64,000 bases of DNA, taken from Lathyrus oleraceus (taxonomy: Eukaryota; Streptophyta; Magnoliopsida; Fabales; Fabaceae). The notes under the pieces are model-generated. The model searched no databases. It was not told the DNA's origin and saw only the letters and a list, made by a program, of their open reading frames with translations. Location of the stretch: assembly GCF_024323335.1 (NCBI RefSeq), contig NC_066583.1, positions 415,784,031 to 415,848,030 of the forward strand, in the 5' to 3' direction. Within the stretch, counting starts at the first letter, position 1; each line of letters begins with the position of its first letter. Position numbers and translations under genes: made by a program. Below are positions 1-11,977 of this stretch, piece by piece.

Positions 1-89
1 AGGATTCTTTTAAGATAGAGATCCGTCACATTCGAAGGAAGTACGCGCCTTCAGCCAGATCTTCTGACAATGTTGTTAGGGATCCTTAG
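1..89 (+). pseudogene. ORF1 C-terminal end, partial array copy
   Basis: The frame encodes the basic ORF1 tail ending DNVVRDP and stops at TAG 87-89. It is identical in layout to the tails at 2996, 5903, 8809 and 11716. The rest of this copy lies left of the window. Bases 90-272 are the ORF1-gag spacer. Confidence 0.85.
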
Positions 90-1049
90 GATGACTAGTC
101 TCCTTTTCTCTTGTATCTTTTATTTTGGTTTCTGAAATTGTACTCAGTGTAATCCTTCCAATTTATATAAATAAAGAGAGATTTTTGGTCATATCAAATT
201 GGTGCAATTGCCATTCAAGTATTATAAATTTGCAAATGATATAGTAAGTTCCTTGGAAATAAAAATAATCAAACATTATAGGTCATTTTGTCTAAACCCT
301 AATTTGAAAGTCAACTTCCCAAGGCCATAACTTGCTCAATTTTTATGATATCTAAGATTTACAAGTTGAACAATCAAATTCATTGTGTCTACTTCAACTT
401 TGATGTTTGGAGTGGGATCTAATTCAACTTTCTTGAGCATGTGATATGAGGCTACATAATAGGTCACTTTTGACCTATACCATTGGTCAAGTGATTTTTC
501 CAAACTTCAAAAATGCATAACTCTATCATTCAAAATCCAAATGACATGAAATTGGTGACTATTTGAAGGTATTTGAGATAGATACAACTTTGATAAAGAC
601 ACTTTTCTCATTTGAAGCTCCTATAAAAAGTTAAGCAAGGTGAAATATTGAGACATATGGCTTGACACTTAGAAACTTTTTGATATGTCAAATTTTTCCA
701 AACTTCGACCTCAAATTTCTCCAAGTTCCAAGCTCCGAATGAAAAAGTGTTCAACATCAAACTTGTTCCTCTTGATCTCACCTTTCCAAAGAGCTCAAAT
801 TCATTCATTTTGGATGAGAAATGCATAGGCTGCGCATGGCTTAAACAGGATGATATCATTTGGCATGGATCAATCTTCAAGCATCAATGCACATGTGCCT
901 TGCAATCCAAGCTAACTTCAACATATATGATCTTCAATTATGGACTTCAAACCATCATTTCATGGGCCTATGCGCGCCCATGTAGCATTAAATCACATTT
1001 GCCAAATTTGGAAAGTGAAAGTGAGTGTGCAAATATCACACGATTCAGC

Positions 1050-1057
1050 TATAAATA
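1050..1057 (+). promoter_or_regulatory. TATA box carried in each array unit
   Basis: TATAAATA within CTATAAATAGAG matches the plant TATA consensus. It repeats at 3957-3964, 6864-6871 and 9770-9777, and the 3' LTR of A has the same box at 37636-37643. Each unit therefore carries the LTR core promoter about 480 bp upstream of its ORF1 start. Activity is inferred. Confidence 0.7.
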
Positions 1058-1528
1058 GAGGTTTAATTGCTCAGAATTCCAGACCCCATTGCACCAGCTT
1101 TGACCCCCATTGAAAACCCTTCACTCTCATAGGATAAACCTGATAAATTCATTTGAATTTGAGCTTGAATGTCCACTGTTTTAGAATTCAATTCTATAGG
1201 AATCCATTGCTTCTAAACCTTTCCATTCTCTTCCTGCAAGCAATTGAAGTGAGTCCAAGCACAATCCAGATCAAGATCCATCGTGTTCAGACCTCTAATC
1301 AAGTCTTGTCAATACCAATGGAACTTGGGTGTTGATAAGGTGCAAACCATAATCCACCTGAATGGATGATTGATCTTGACAATGACATGATTCATCCCTT
1401 GACCTTTGTTTGCCTTGTGTGTGATCCCTTATTTGTGATTTTTGCATTCATGAATTCATGCGCATCATAACATTCATCACATGAAAATTTCAAGGAACTA
1501 AGGTATCATTTGCAAATATTTTCAGACC

Positions 1529-2996
1529 ATGGATTGTGGATGAAGGAACACTAAGAAGTACAGTTTCAGATGTCCCGACTTGAAAGAGTTAAGGAAGCTA
1601 GCATCTTTTGTATTAGATCCCTTGGACTTCAAAGAACGTCATGGGAAGCTTCTGTCCATCTTGTCTGCTGATGTGGTTGAAGGACTCTTAAGTGTGCTAG
1701 TGCAGTTCTATGATCCTCTATACTACCTTGGAGGAGTATTCTCATCTTTTGGGGATACCTGTTTCTAGTAGAGTGCCTTTTAGTGGATTGAAGGAGATTC
1801 CCCGATCTAGTATTATTGCTGAAGCTCTTCACTTGAAGAAGTCTGAGATAGAGGCTCATTGGGTGAAGAAGGGAGGGTTATTTGGATTTCCATCTATTTT
1901 CCTCATCAAGGAAGCTACCACTTTTGCTCAAGCTGGTAGTATGGATGCTTTTGAAGCTATCTTTGTGTTGCTCATCTATGGATTAACTTTGTTCCCTAAC
2001 ATTGACGTTTTTGTTGATGTTAACGCCATTAGAATTTTCTTGATTGGGAATTCTGTGGCTACTTTGTTTGGTGATATGTATTTCTCTTTGCATCTAAGGA
2101 ATTCTAAAGGTGGTGGAACTATTGTTTGTTGCATTCCTCTTCTGTACAAGTGGTTTATTTCGCACTTGCCTCAGACACCTGCTTTTGTGGAGAACAAACA
2201 ATGTCTAAGGTGGTCTCAGAGACTTATCTCTCTCACTAATGATGATATAGTTTGGTATGACCCGTCTTTAAGCAGTTTGGAGATTATTGATAGTTGTGGT
2301 GAATTGTCTAATGTGCCTATCATTGGTACACAAGGATGAATTAACTACAACCCTGCTTTGGCTCGTCGTCAATTTGGGTTCTCCTTGAGATACAAACCTA
2401 ATAACACTTTGTTAGAAGGTCTTTTCTATCAAGAGGGTAAAGATCCCCAAAATTTGAAGTAGAAGATTATGCATGATTGGCATAATGTGCATAGGAAAGG
2501 AAGATCTGAGCTTGGTCCGCGCAATTGTGTAGCTTGGGAAGCTTACACTCTTTGGGTGAAGAAGAGAGCTATGGAGTTGAAGATGCCTTATTCTTTTGAA
2601 AGACCTATGACTATGGTGGTGGTTGAGCCATTAACTCTCTCTAACCAAGATGTAGAGGAGTAGGAAGAAGCGCTTGTCAAGATGAAGCAAGAGAAGGATA
2701 TGTGGGAATAGCGTTCCCATGCTTTGAGCAAGAAGCATGAAGAGTTACAGTTGGAGTCTAAGGACAAATATGCACTGATTGAGCTACTTGAAGACCGAGT
2801 AACAAAGAGACAGAGAGAGCCAGAGGTTTCATCTTCTAGTATGCCTCAACCTTCCGTTGCTTGGAAGAAGATTGTTGACCAACTTGTCCCCGAGAAGACT
2901 CAGATGAAGGATTCTTTTGAGATAGAGATCCGTCGCATTCGAAGGAAGTACGCGCCTTCAGCCAGATCTTCTGACAATGTTGTTAGGGATCCTTAG
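1529..2996 (+). pseudogene. Ogre ORF1 remnant, unit 1
   Basis: It aligns along its length with the open ORF1 of element B (17844-19181): the KELRKLASFV region, an SIIAEALHLKKS helix, the GGTIVCCIPLLYKWFISHLP core, and a charged C-terminal coiled-coil region. ORF1 proteins of this family have no known function. Lesions are TGA at 1541-1543 soon after the ATG, a frameshift with loss of several codons near 1715, TGA 2337-2339 where B has Gly, TAG 2460-2462, TAG 2661-2663 and TAG 2709-2711. The frame from 1710 to 2996 is otherwise constant. All but the 2661 stop are shared with other units, so the gene was dead before amplification. Confidence 0.85.
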
Positions 2997-3179
2997 GATG
3001 ACTAGTCTCCTTTTCTCTTGTATCTTTTATTTTGGTTTCTGAAATTGTACTCAGTGTAATCCTTCCAATTTATATAAATAAAGAGAGATTTTTGGTCATA
3101 TCAAATTGGTGCAATTGCCATTCAAGTATTATATATTTGCAAATGATATAGTAAGTTCCTTGGAAATAAAAATAATCAA

Positions 3180-6086
3180 ACATTATAGGTCATTTTGTCT
3201 AAACCCTAATTTGAAAGTCAACTTCCCAAGGCCATAACTTGCTCAATTTTTATGATATCTAAGATTTACAAGTTGAACAATCAAATTCATTGTGTCTACT
3301 TCAACTTTGATGTTTGGAGTGGGATCTAATTCAACTTTCTTGAGTATGTGATATGAGGCTACATAATAGGTCACTTTTGACCTATACCATTGGTCAAGTG
3401 ATTTTTCCAAACTTCAAAAATGCATAACTCTATCATTCAAAATCCAAATGACATGAAATTGGTGACTATTTGAAGGTATTTGAGATAGATACAACTTTGA
3501 TAAAGACACTTTTCTCATTTGAAGCTCCTATAAAAAGTTAAGCAAGGTGAAATATTGAGACATATGGCTTGACACTTAGAAACTTTTTGATATGTCAAAT
3601 TTTTCCAAACTTCGACCTCAAATTTCTCCAAGTTCCAAGCTCCGAATGAAAAAGTGTTCAACATCAAACTTGTTCCTCTTGATCTCACCTTTCCAAAGAG
3701 CTCAAATTCATTCATTTTGGATGAGAAATGCATAGGCTGCGCATGGATTAAACAGGATGATATCATTTGGCATGGATCAATCTTCAAGCATCAATGCACA
3801 TGTGCCTTGCAATCCAAGCTAACTTCAACATATATGATCTTCAACTATGGACTTCAAACCATCATTTCATGGGCCTATGCGTGCCCATGTAGCATTACAT
3901 CACATTTGCCAAATTTGGAAAGTGAAAGTGAGTGTGCAAATATCACACGATTCAGCTATAAATAGAGGTTTAATTGCTCAGAATTCCAGACCCCATTGCA
4001 CCAGCTTTGACCCCCATTGAAAACGCTTCACTCTTATAGGATAAACCTGATAAATTCATTTGAATTTGAGCTTGAATGTCCACTGTTTTAGAATTCAATT
4101 CTATAGGAATCCATTGCTTCTAAACCTTTCCATTCTCTTCCTGCAAGCAATTGAAGTGAGTCCAAGCACAATCCAGATCAAGATCCATCGTGTTCAGACC
4201 TCTAATCAAGTCTTGTCAATATCAATGGAACTTGGGTGTTGATAAGGTGCAAACCATAATCCACATGAATGGATGATTGATCTTGACAATGACATGATTC
4301 ATCCCTTGACCTTTGTTTGCCTTGTGTGTGATCCCTTATTTGTGATTTTTGCATTCATGAACTCATGCGCATCATAACATTCATCACATGAAAATTTCAA
4401 GGAACTAAGGTATCATTTGCAAATATTTTCAGACCATGGATTGTGGATGAAGGAACACTAAGAAGTACAGTTTCAGATGTCCCGACTTGAAAGAGTTAAG
4501 GAAGCTAGCATCTTTTGTATTAGATCCCTTGGACTTCAAAGAACGTCATGGGAAGCTTCTGTCCATCTTGTCTGCTGATGTGGTTGAAGGACTCTTGAGT
4601 GTGCTAGTGCAGTTCTATGATCCTCTATACTACCTTGGAGGAGTATTCTCATCTTTTGGGGATACATGTTTCTAGTAGAGTGCCTTTTAGTGGATTGAAG
4701 GAGATTCCCCGATCTAGTATTATTGCTGAAGCTTTTCACTTGAAGAAGTCTGAGATAGAGGCTCATTGGGTGAAGAAGGGAGGGTTATTTGGATTTCCAT
4801 CTATTTTCCTCATCAAGGAAGCTACCACTTTTGCTCAAGCTGGTAGTATGGATGCTTTTGAAGCTATCTTTGTGTTGCTCATCTATGGATTAACTTCGTT
4901 CCCTAACATTGACGTTTTTGTTGATGTTAACGCCATTAGAATTTTCTTGATTGGGAATTCTGTGCCTACTTTGTTGGGTGATATGTATTTCTCTTTGCAT
5001 CTAAGGAATTCTAAAGGTGGTGGAACTATTGTCTGTTGCATTCCTCTTCTGTACAAGTGGTTTATTTCGCACTTGCCTCAGACACCTGCTTTTGTGGAGA
5101 ACAAACAATGTCTAAGGTGGTCTCAGAGACTTATCTCTCTCACTAATGATGATATAGTTTGGTATGACCCGTCTTTAAGCTGTTTGGAGATTATTGATAG
5201 TTGTGGTGAATTCTCTAATGTGCCTTTCATTGGTACACAAGGATGAATTAACTACAACCCTGCTTTGGCTCGTCGTCAATTTGGGTTCTCCTTGAGATAC
5301 AAACCTAATAACACTTTGTTAGAAGGTCTTTTCTATCAAGAGGGTAAAGATCCCCAACATTTGAAGTAGAAGATTATGCATGATTGGCATAATGTGCATA
5401 GGAAAGGAAGATCTGAGCTTGGTCCGCACAATTGTGTAGCTTGGGAAGCTTACACTCTTTGGGTGAAGAAGAGAGCTATGGAGTTGAAGATGCCTTATCC
5501 TTTTGAAAGACCTATGACTATGGTGGTGGTTGAGCCATTAACTCTCCCTAACCAAGATGTAGAAGAGTTGGAAGAAGCGCTTGTCAAGATGAAGCAAGAG
5601 AAGGATATGTGGGAATAGCGTTCCCATGCTTTGAGCAAGAAGCATGAAGAGTTACAGTTGGAGTCTAAGGATAAAGATGCACTGATTGAGCTACTTGAAG
5701 ATCGAGTAACAAAGAGACAGAGAGAGCCAGGGGTTTCATCTTCTAGTATGCCTCAACCTTCCGTTGCTTGGAAGAAGATTGTTGACCAACTTGTCCCCGA
5801 GAAGACTCAGATGAAGGATTCTTTTAAGATAGAGATCCGTCACATTCGAAGGAAGTACGCGCCTTCAGCCAGATCTTCTGACAATGTTGTTAGGGATCCT
5901 TAGGATGACTAGTCTCCTTTTCTCTTGTATCTTTTATTTTGGTTTCTGAAATTGTACTCAGTGTAATCCTTCCAATTTATATAAATAAAGAGAGATTTTT
6001 GGTCATATCAAATTGGTGCAATTGCCATTCAAGTATTATAAATTTGCAAATGATATAGTAAGTTCCTTGGAAATAAAAATAATCAA
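3180..6086 (+). repeat. Array unit 2
   Basis: It has the same layout as unit 1 and is exactly 2907 bp. Differences are scattered substitutions, for example near 4675 and 4732. No larger rearrangement is seen. Confidence 0.93.
4436..5903 (+). pseudogene. Ogre ORF1 remnant, unit 2
   Basis: It carries the same homology and the same shared lesions as unit 1: early TGA, frameshift near 4622, TGA 5244-5246, and the two later TAG stops at 5367-5369 and 5616-5618. It lacks the private stop of unit 1, so the frame stays open through the NQDVEELEEALVKMKQEKD helix. Unlikely to make a full protein. Confidence 0.85.
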
Positions 6087-8992
6087 ACATTATAGGTCAT
6101 TTTGTCTAAACCCTAATTTGAAAGTCAACTTCCCAAGGCCATAACTTGCTCAATTTTTATGATATCTAAGATTTACAAGTTGAACAATCAAATTCATTGT
6201 GTCTACTTCAACTTTGATGTTTGGAGTGGGATCTAATTCAACTTTCTTGAGCATGTGATATGAGGCTACATAATAGGTCACTTTTGACCTATACCATTGG
6301 TCAAGTGATTTTTCCAAACTTCAAAAATGCATAACTCTATCATTCAAAATCCAAATGACATGAAATTGGTGACTATTTGAAGGTATTTGAGATAGATACA
6401 ACTTTGATAAAGACACTTTTCTCATTTGAAGCTCCTATAAAAAGTTAAGCAAGGTGAAATATTGAGACATATGGCTTGACACTTAGAAACTTTTTGATAT
6501 GTCAAATTTTTCCAAACTTCGACCTCAAATTTCTCCAAGTTCCAAGCTCCGAATGAAAAAGTGTTCAACATCAAACTTGTTCCTCTTGATCTCACCTTTC
6601 CAAAGAGCTCAAATTCATTCATTTTGGATGAGAAATGCATAGGCTGCGCATGGCTTAAACAGGATGATATCATTTGGCATGGATCAATCTTCAAGCATCA
6701 ATGCACATGTGCCTTGCAATCCAAGCTAACTTCAACATATATGATCTTCAATTATGGACTTCAAACCATCATTTCATGGGCCTATGCGCGCCCATGTAGC
6801 ATTACATCACATTTGCCAAATTTGGAAAGTGAAAGTGAGTGTGCAAATATCACACGATTCAGCTATAAATAGAGGTTTAATTGCTCAGAATTCCAGACCC
6901 CATTGCACCAGCTTTGACCCCCATTGAAAACCCTTCACTCTCATAGGATAAACCTGATAAATTCATTTGAATTTGAGCTTGAATGTCCACTGTTTTAGAA
7001 TTCAATTCTATAGGAATCCATTGCTTCTAAACCTTTCCATTCTCTTCCTGCAAGCAATTGAAGTGAGTCCAAGCACAATCCAGATCAAGATCCATCGTGT
7101 TCAGACCTCTAATCAAGTCTTGTCAATATCAATGGAACTTGGGTGTTGATAAGGTGCAAACCATAATCCACATGAATGGATGATTGATCTTGACAATGAC
7201 ATGATTCATCCCTTGACCTTTGTTTGCCTTGTGTGTGATCCCTTATTTGTGATTTTTGCATTCATGAATTCATGCGCATCATAACATTCATCACATGAAA
7301 ATTTCAAGGAACTAAGGTATCATTTGCAAATATTTTCAGACCATGGATTGTGGATGAAGGAACACTAAGAAGTACAGTTTCAGATGTCCCGACTTGAAAG
7401 AGTTAAGGAAGCTAGCATCTTTTGTATTAGATCCCTTGGACTTCAAAGAACGTCATGGGAAACTTCTGTCCATCTTGTCTGCTGATGTGGTTGAAGGACT
7501 CTTGAGTGTGCTAGTGCAGTTCTATGATCCTCTATACTACCTTGGAGGAGTATTCTCATCTTTTGGGGATACATGTTTCTAGTAGAGTGCCTTTTAGTGG
7601 ATTGAAGGAGATTCCCCGATCTAGTATTATTGCTGAAGCTCTTCACTTGAAGAAGTCTGAGATAGAGGCTCATTGGGTGAAGAAGGGAGGGTTATTTGGA
7701 TTTCCATCTATTTTCCTCATCAAGGAAGCTACCACTTTTGCTCAAGCGGGTAGTATGGATGCTTTTGAAGCTATCTTTGTGTTGCTCATCTATGGATTAA
7801 CTTTGTTCCCTAACATTGACGTTTTTGTTGATGTTAACGCCATTAGAATTTTCTTGATTGGGAATTCTGTGCCTACTTTGTTGGGTGATATGTATTTCTC
7901 TTTGCATCTAAGGAATTCTAAAGGTGGTGGAACTATTGTCTGTTGCATTCCTCTTCTGTACAAGTGGTTTATTTCGCACTTGCCTCAGACACCTGCTTTT
8001 GTGGAGAACAAACAATGTCTAAGGTGGTCTCAGAGACTTATCTCTCTCACTAATGATGATATAGTTTGGTATGACCCGTCTTTAAGCAGTTTGGAGATTA
8101 TTGATAGTTGTGGTGAATTCTCTAATATGCCTATCATTGGTACACAAGGATGAATTAACTACAACCCGGCTTTGGCTCGTCGTCAATTTGGGTTCCCCTT
8201 GAGATACAAACCTAATAACACTTTGTTAGAAGGTCTTTTCTATCAGAGGGTAAAGATCCCCAACATTTGAAGTAGAAGATTATGCATGATTGGCATAATG
8301 TGCATAGGAACGGAAGATCTGAGCTTGGTCCGCGCAATTGTGTAGCTTGGGAAGCTTACACTCTTTGGGTGAAGAAGAGAGCTATGGAGTTGAAGATGCC
8401 TTATCCTTTTGAAAGACCTATGACTATGGTGGTGGTTGAGCCATTAACTCTCCCTAACCAAGATGTAGAGGAGTTGGAAGAAGCGTTTGTCAAGATGAAG
8501 CAAGAGAAGGATATGTGGGAATAGCGTTCCCATGCTTTGAGCAAGAAGCATGAAGAGTTACAGTTGGAGTCTAAGGACAAAGATGCACTGATTGAGCTAC
8601 TTGAAGACCGAGTAACAAAGAGACAGAGAGAGCCAGAGGTTTCATCTTCTAGTATGCCTCAACCTTCCGTTGCTTGGAAGAAGATTGTTGACCAACTTGT
8701 CCCCGAGAAGACTCAGATGAAGGATTCTTTTGAGATAGAGATCCGTCGCATTCGAAGGAAGTACGCGCCTTCAGCCAGATCTTCTGACAATGTTGTTAGG
8801 GATCCTTAGGATGACTAGTCTCCTTTTCTCTTGTATCTTTTATTTTGGTTTCTGAAATTGTACTCAATGTAATCCTTCCAATTTATATAAATAAAGAGAG
8901 ATTTTTGGTCATATCAAATTGGTGCAATTGCCATTCAAGTATTATATATTTGCAAATGATATAGTAAGTTCCTTGGAAATAAAAATAATCAA
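6087..8992 (+). repeat. Array unit 3
   Basis: This unit is 2906 bp. A 1-bp deletion lies near 8244, where TATCAGAGGG stands in place of TATCAAGAGGG of the other units. Confidence 0.93.
7343..8809 (+). pseudogene. Ogre ORF1 remnant, unit 3
   Basis: It shares the early TGA, the internal frameshift and the TGA at 8151-8153 with the other units. A private 1-bp deletion near 8244 shifts the frame again inside the region between the core and the C-terminal helix. Confidence 0.85.
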
Positions 8993-11898
8993 ACATTATA
9001 GGTCATTTTGTCTAAACCCTAATTTGAAAGTCAACTTCCCAAGGCCATAACTTGCTCAATTTTTATGATATCTAAGATTTACAAGTTGAACAATCAAATT
9101 CATTGTGTCTACTTCAACTTTGATGTTTGGAGTGGGATCTAATTCAACTTTCTTGAGCATGTGATATGAGGCTACATAATAGGTCACTTTTGACCTATAC
9201 CATTGGTCAAGTGATTTTTCCAAACTTCAAAAATGCATAACTCTATCATTCAAAATCCAAATGACATGAAATTGGTGACTATTTGAAGGTATTTGAGATA
9301 GATACAACTTTGATAAAGACACTTTTCTCATTTGAAGCTCCTATAAAAAGTTAAGCAAGGTGAAATATTGAGACATATGGCTTGACACTTAGAAACTTTT
9401 TGATATGTCAAATTTTTCCAAACTTCGACCTCAAATTTCTCCAAGTTCCAAGCTCCGAATGAAAAAGTGTTCAACATCAAACTTGTTCCTCTTGATCTCA
9501 CCTTTCCAAAGAGCTCACATTCATTCATTTTGGATGAGAAATGCATAGGCTGCGCAGGGCTTAAACAGGATGATGTCATTTGGCATGGATCAATCTTCAA
9601 GCATCAATGCACATGTGCCTTGCAATCCAAGCTAACTTCAACATATATGATCTTAAATTATGGACTTCAAACCATTATTTCATGGGCCTATGCGCGCCCA
9701 TGTAGCATTACATCACATTTGCCAAATTTGGAAAGTGAAAGTGAGTGTGCAAATATCACACGATTCAGCTATAAATAGAGGTTTAATTGCTCAGAATTCC
9801 AGACCCCATTGCACCAGCTTTGACCCCCATTGAAAACCCTTCACTCTCATAGGATAAACCTGATAAATTCATTTGAATTTGAGCTTGAATGTCCACTATT
9901 TTAGAATTCAATTCTATAGGAATCCATTGCTTCTAAACCTTTCCATTCTCTTCCTGCAAGCAATTGAAGTGAGTCCAAGCACAATCCAGATCAAGATCCA
10001 TCGTGTTCAGACCTCTAATCAAGTCTTGTCAATATCAATGGAACTTGGGTGTTGATAAGGTGCAAACCATAATCCACATGAATGGATGATTGATCTTGAC
10101 AATGACATGATTCATCCCTTGACCTTTGTTTGCCTTGTGTGTGATCCCTTATTTGTGATTTTTGCATTCATGAATTCATGCGCATCATAACATTCATCAC
10201 ATGAAAATTTCAAGGAACTAAGGTATCATTTGCAAATATTTTCAGACCATGGATTGTGGATGAAGGAACACTAAGAAGTACAGTTTCAGATGTCCCGACT
10301 TGAAAGAGTTAAGGAAGCTAGCATCTTTTGTATTAGATCCCTTGGACTTCAAAGAACGTCATGGGAAGCTTCTGTCCATCTTGTCTGCTGATGTGGTTGA
10401 AGGACTCTTGAGTGTGCTAGTGCAGTTCTATGATCCTCTATACTACCTTGGAGGAGTATTCTCATCTTTTGGGGATACCTGTTTCTAGTAGAGTGCCTTT
10501 TAGTGGATTGAAGGAGATTCCCCGATCTAGTATTATTGCTGAAGCTCTTCACTTGAAGAAGTCTGAGATAGAGGCTCATTGGGTGAAGAAGGGAGGGTTA
10601 TTTGGATTTCCATCTATTTTCCTCATCAAGGAAGCTACCACTTTTGCTCAAGCTGGTAGTATGGATGCTTTTGAAGCTATCTTTGTGTTGCTCATCTATG
10701 GATTAACTTTGTTCCCTAACATTGACGTTTTTGTTGATGTTAACGCCATTAGAATTTTCTTGATTGGGAATTCTGTGCCTACTTTGTTGGGTGATATGTA
10801 TTTCTCTTTGCATCTAAGGAATTCTAAAGGTGGTGGAACTATTGTCTGTTGCATTCCTCTTTTGTACAAGTGGTTTATTTTGCACTTGCCTCAGACACCT
10901 GCTTTTGTGGAGAACAAACAATGTCTAAGGTGGTCTCAGAGACTTATCTCTCTCACTAATGATGATATAGTTTGGTATGACCCGTCTTTAAGCAGTTTGG
11001 AGATTATTGATAGTTGTGGTGAATTCTCTAATGTGCCTATCATTGGTACACAAGGATGAATTAACTACAACCCTGCTTTGGCTCGTCGTCAATTTGGGTT
11101 CCCCTTGAGATACAAACCTAATAACACTTTGTTAGAAGGTCTTTTCTATCAAGAGGGTAAAGATCCCCAACATTTGAAGTAGAAGATTATGCATGATTGG
11201 CATAATGTGCATAGGAAAGGAAGATCTGAGCTTGGTCCGCGCAATTGTGTAGCTTGGGAAGCTTACACTCTTTGGGTGAAGAAGAGAGCTATGGAGTTGA
11301 AGATGCCTTATCCTTTTGAAAGACCTGTGACTATGGTGGTGGTTAAGCCATTAACTCTCCCTAACCAAGATGTAGAGGAGTTGGAAGAAGCGCTTGTCAA
11401 GATGAAGCAAGAGAAGGATATGTGGGAATAGCGTTCCCATGCTTTGAGCAAGAAGCATGAAGAGTTACAGTTGGTGTCTAAGGACAAAGATGCACTGATT
11501 GAGCTACTTGAAGACCGAGTAACAAAGAGACAGAGATAGCCAGAGGTTTCATCTTCTAGTATGCCTCAACCTTCCGTTGCTTGGAAGAAGATTGTTGACC
11601 AACTTGTCCCCGAGAAGACTCAGATGAAGGATTTTTTTGAGATAGAGATTCGTCGCATTCGAAGGAAGTACGCGCCTTCATCCAGATCTTTTGACAATGT
11701 TGTTAGGGATCCTTAGGATGACTAGTCTCCTTTTCTCTTGTATCTTTAATTTGGTTTCTGAAATTGTACTCAGTGTAATCCTTCCAATTTATATAATAAA
11801 AGAGAGATTTTTGGTCATATCAAATTGGTGCAATTGCCATTCAAGTATTATATATTTGCAAATGATATAGTAAGTTCCTTGGAAATAAAAATAATCAA
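8993..11898 (+). repeat. Array unit 4, joined to gag
   Basis: This last unit shows slightly more private changes in its 3' third than the others, for example TATCTTTAATTTGG near 11742 and TATAATAAAAGAG near 11793. It then continues into gag, not into another LTR-derived segment. It is the original right boundary of the array. Confidence 0.9.
10249..11716 (+). pseudogene. Ogre ORF1 remnant, unit 4
   Basis: It shares all common ORF1 lesions and adds a private TAG at 11537-11539 in the C-terminal tail (CAGAGATAGCCAG). The core (10430-11059) is otherwise like the other units. Confidence 0.85.
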
Positions 11899-11977
11899 CC
11901 ATTTCATCTCATGCATCATTTGCATAAGCAGGTTTTTTCCAGGTGTCTTATTGGTGTTCTCCTGTGCTTTAGCCAAG

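Larger units (their letters stand above)
273..3179 (+). repeat. Array unit 1
   Basis: The unit has an LTR-derived part at 273-1295, a leader at 1296-1528, an ORF1 remnant at 1529-2996 and a spacer at 2997-3179. It carries one private stop, TAG at 2661-2663, not found in the other units. Confidence 0.93.
1..11898 (+). repeat. Tandem array of a 2.907-kb promoter-plus-ORF1 unit
   Basis: Junctions reading ATAATCAA followed by ACATTATAGG recur near 272, 3179, 6086 and 8992, giving periods of 2907, 2907 and 2906. The last copy does not return to the LTR segment at 11898 but runs on into gag, so this is the normal element context. Each unit holds about 1,022 bp of LTR interior including its TATA box, about 230 bp of leader, a broken ORF1 and the ORF1-gag spacer. 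Copies differ by only a few substitutions per kb. The window opens inside another copy, so the array continues to the left. Confidence 0.95.

Noticed and set aside
608..1058. Overlapping 90-codon (minus) and 103-codon (plus) frames seen in all four array units
   Set aside because: They lie in the LTR-derived part and recur only because the unit recurs. They resemble no known protein and decay differently in the LTR at 37270.
1629..1859. Minus-strand 76-codon frame in each array unit
   Set aside because: Antisense shadow of the ORF1 remnant, which has clear homology on the plus strand.
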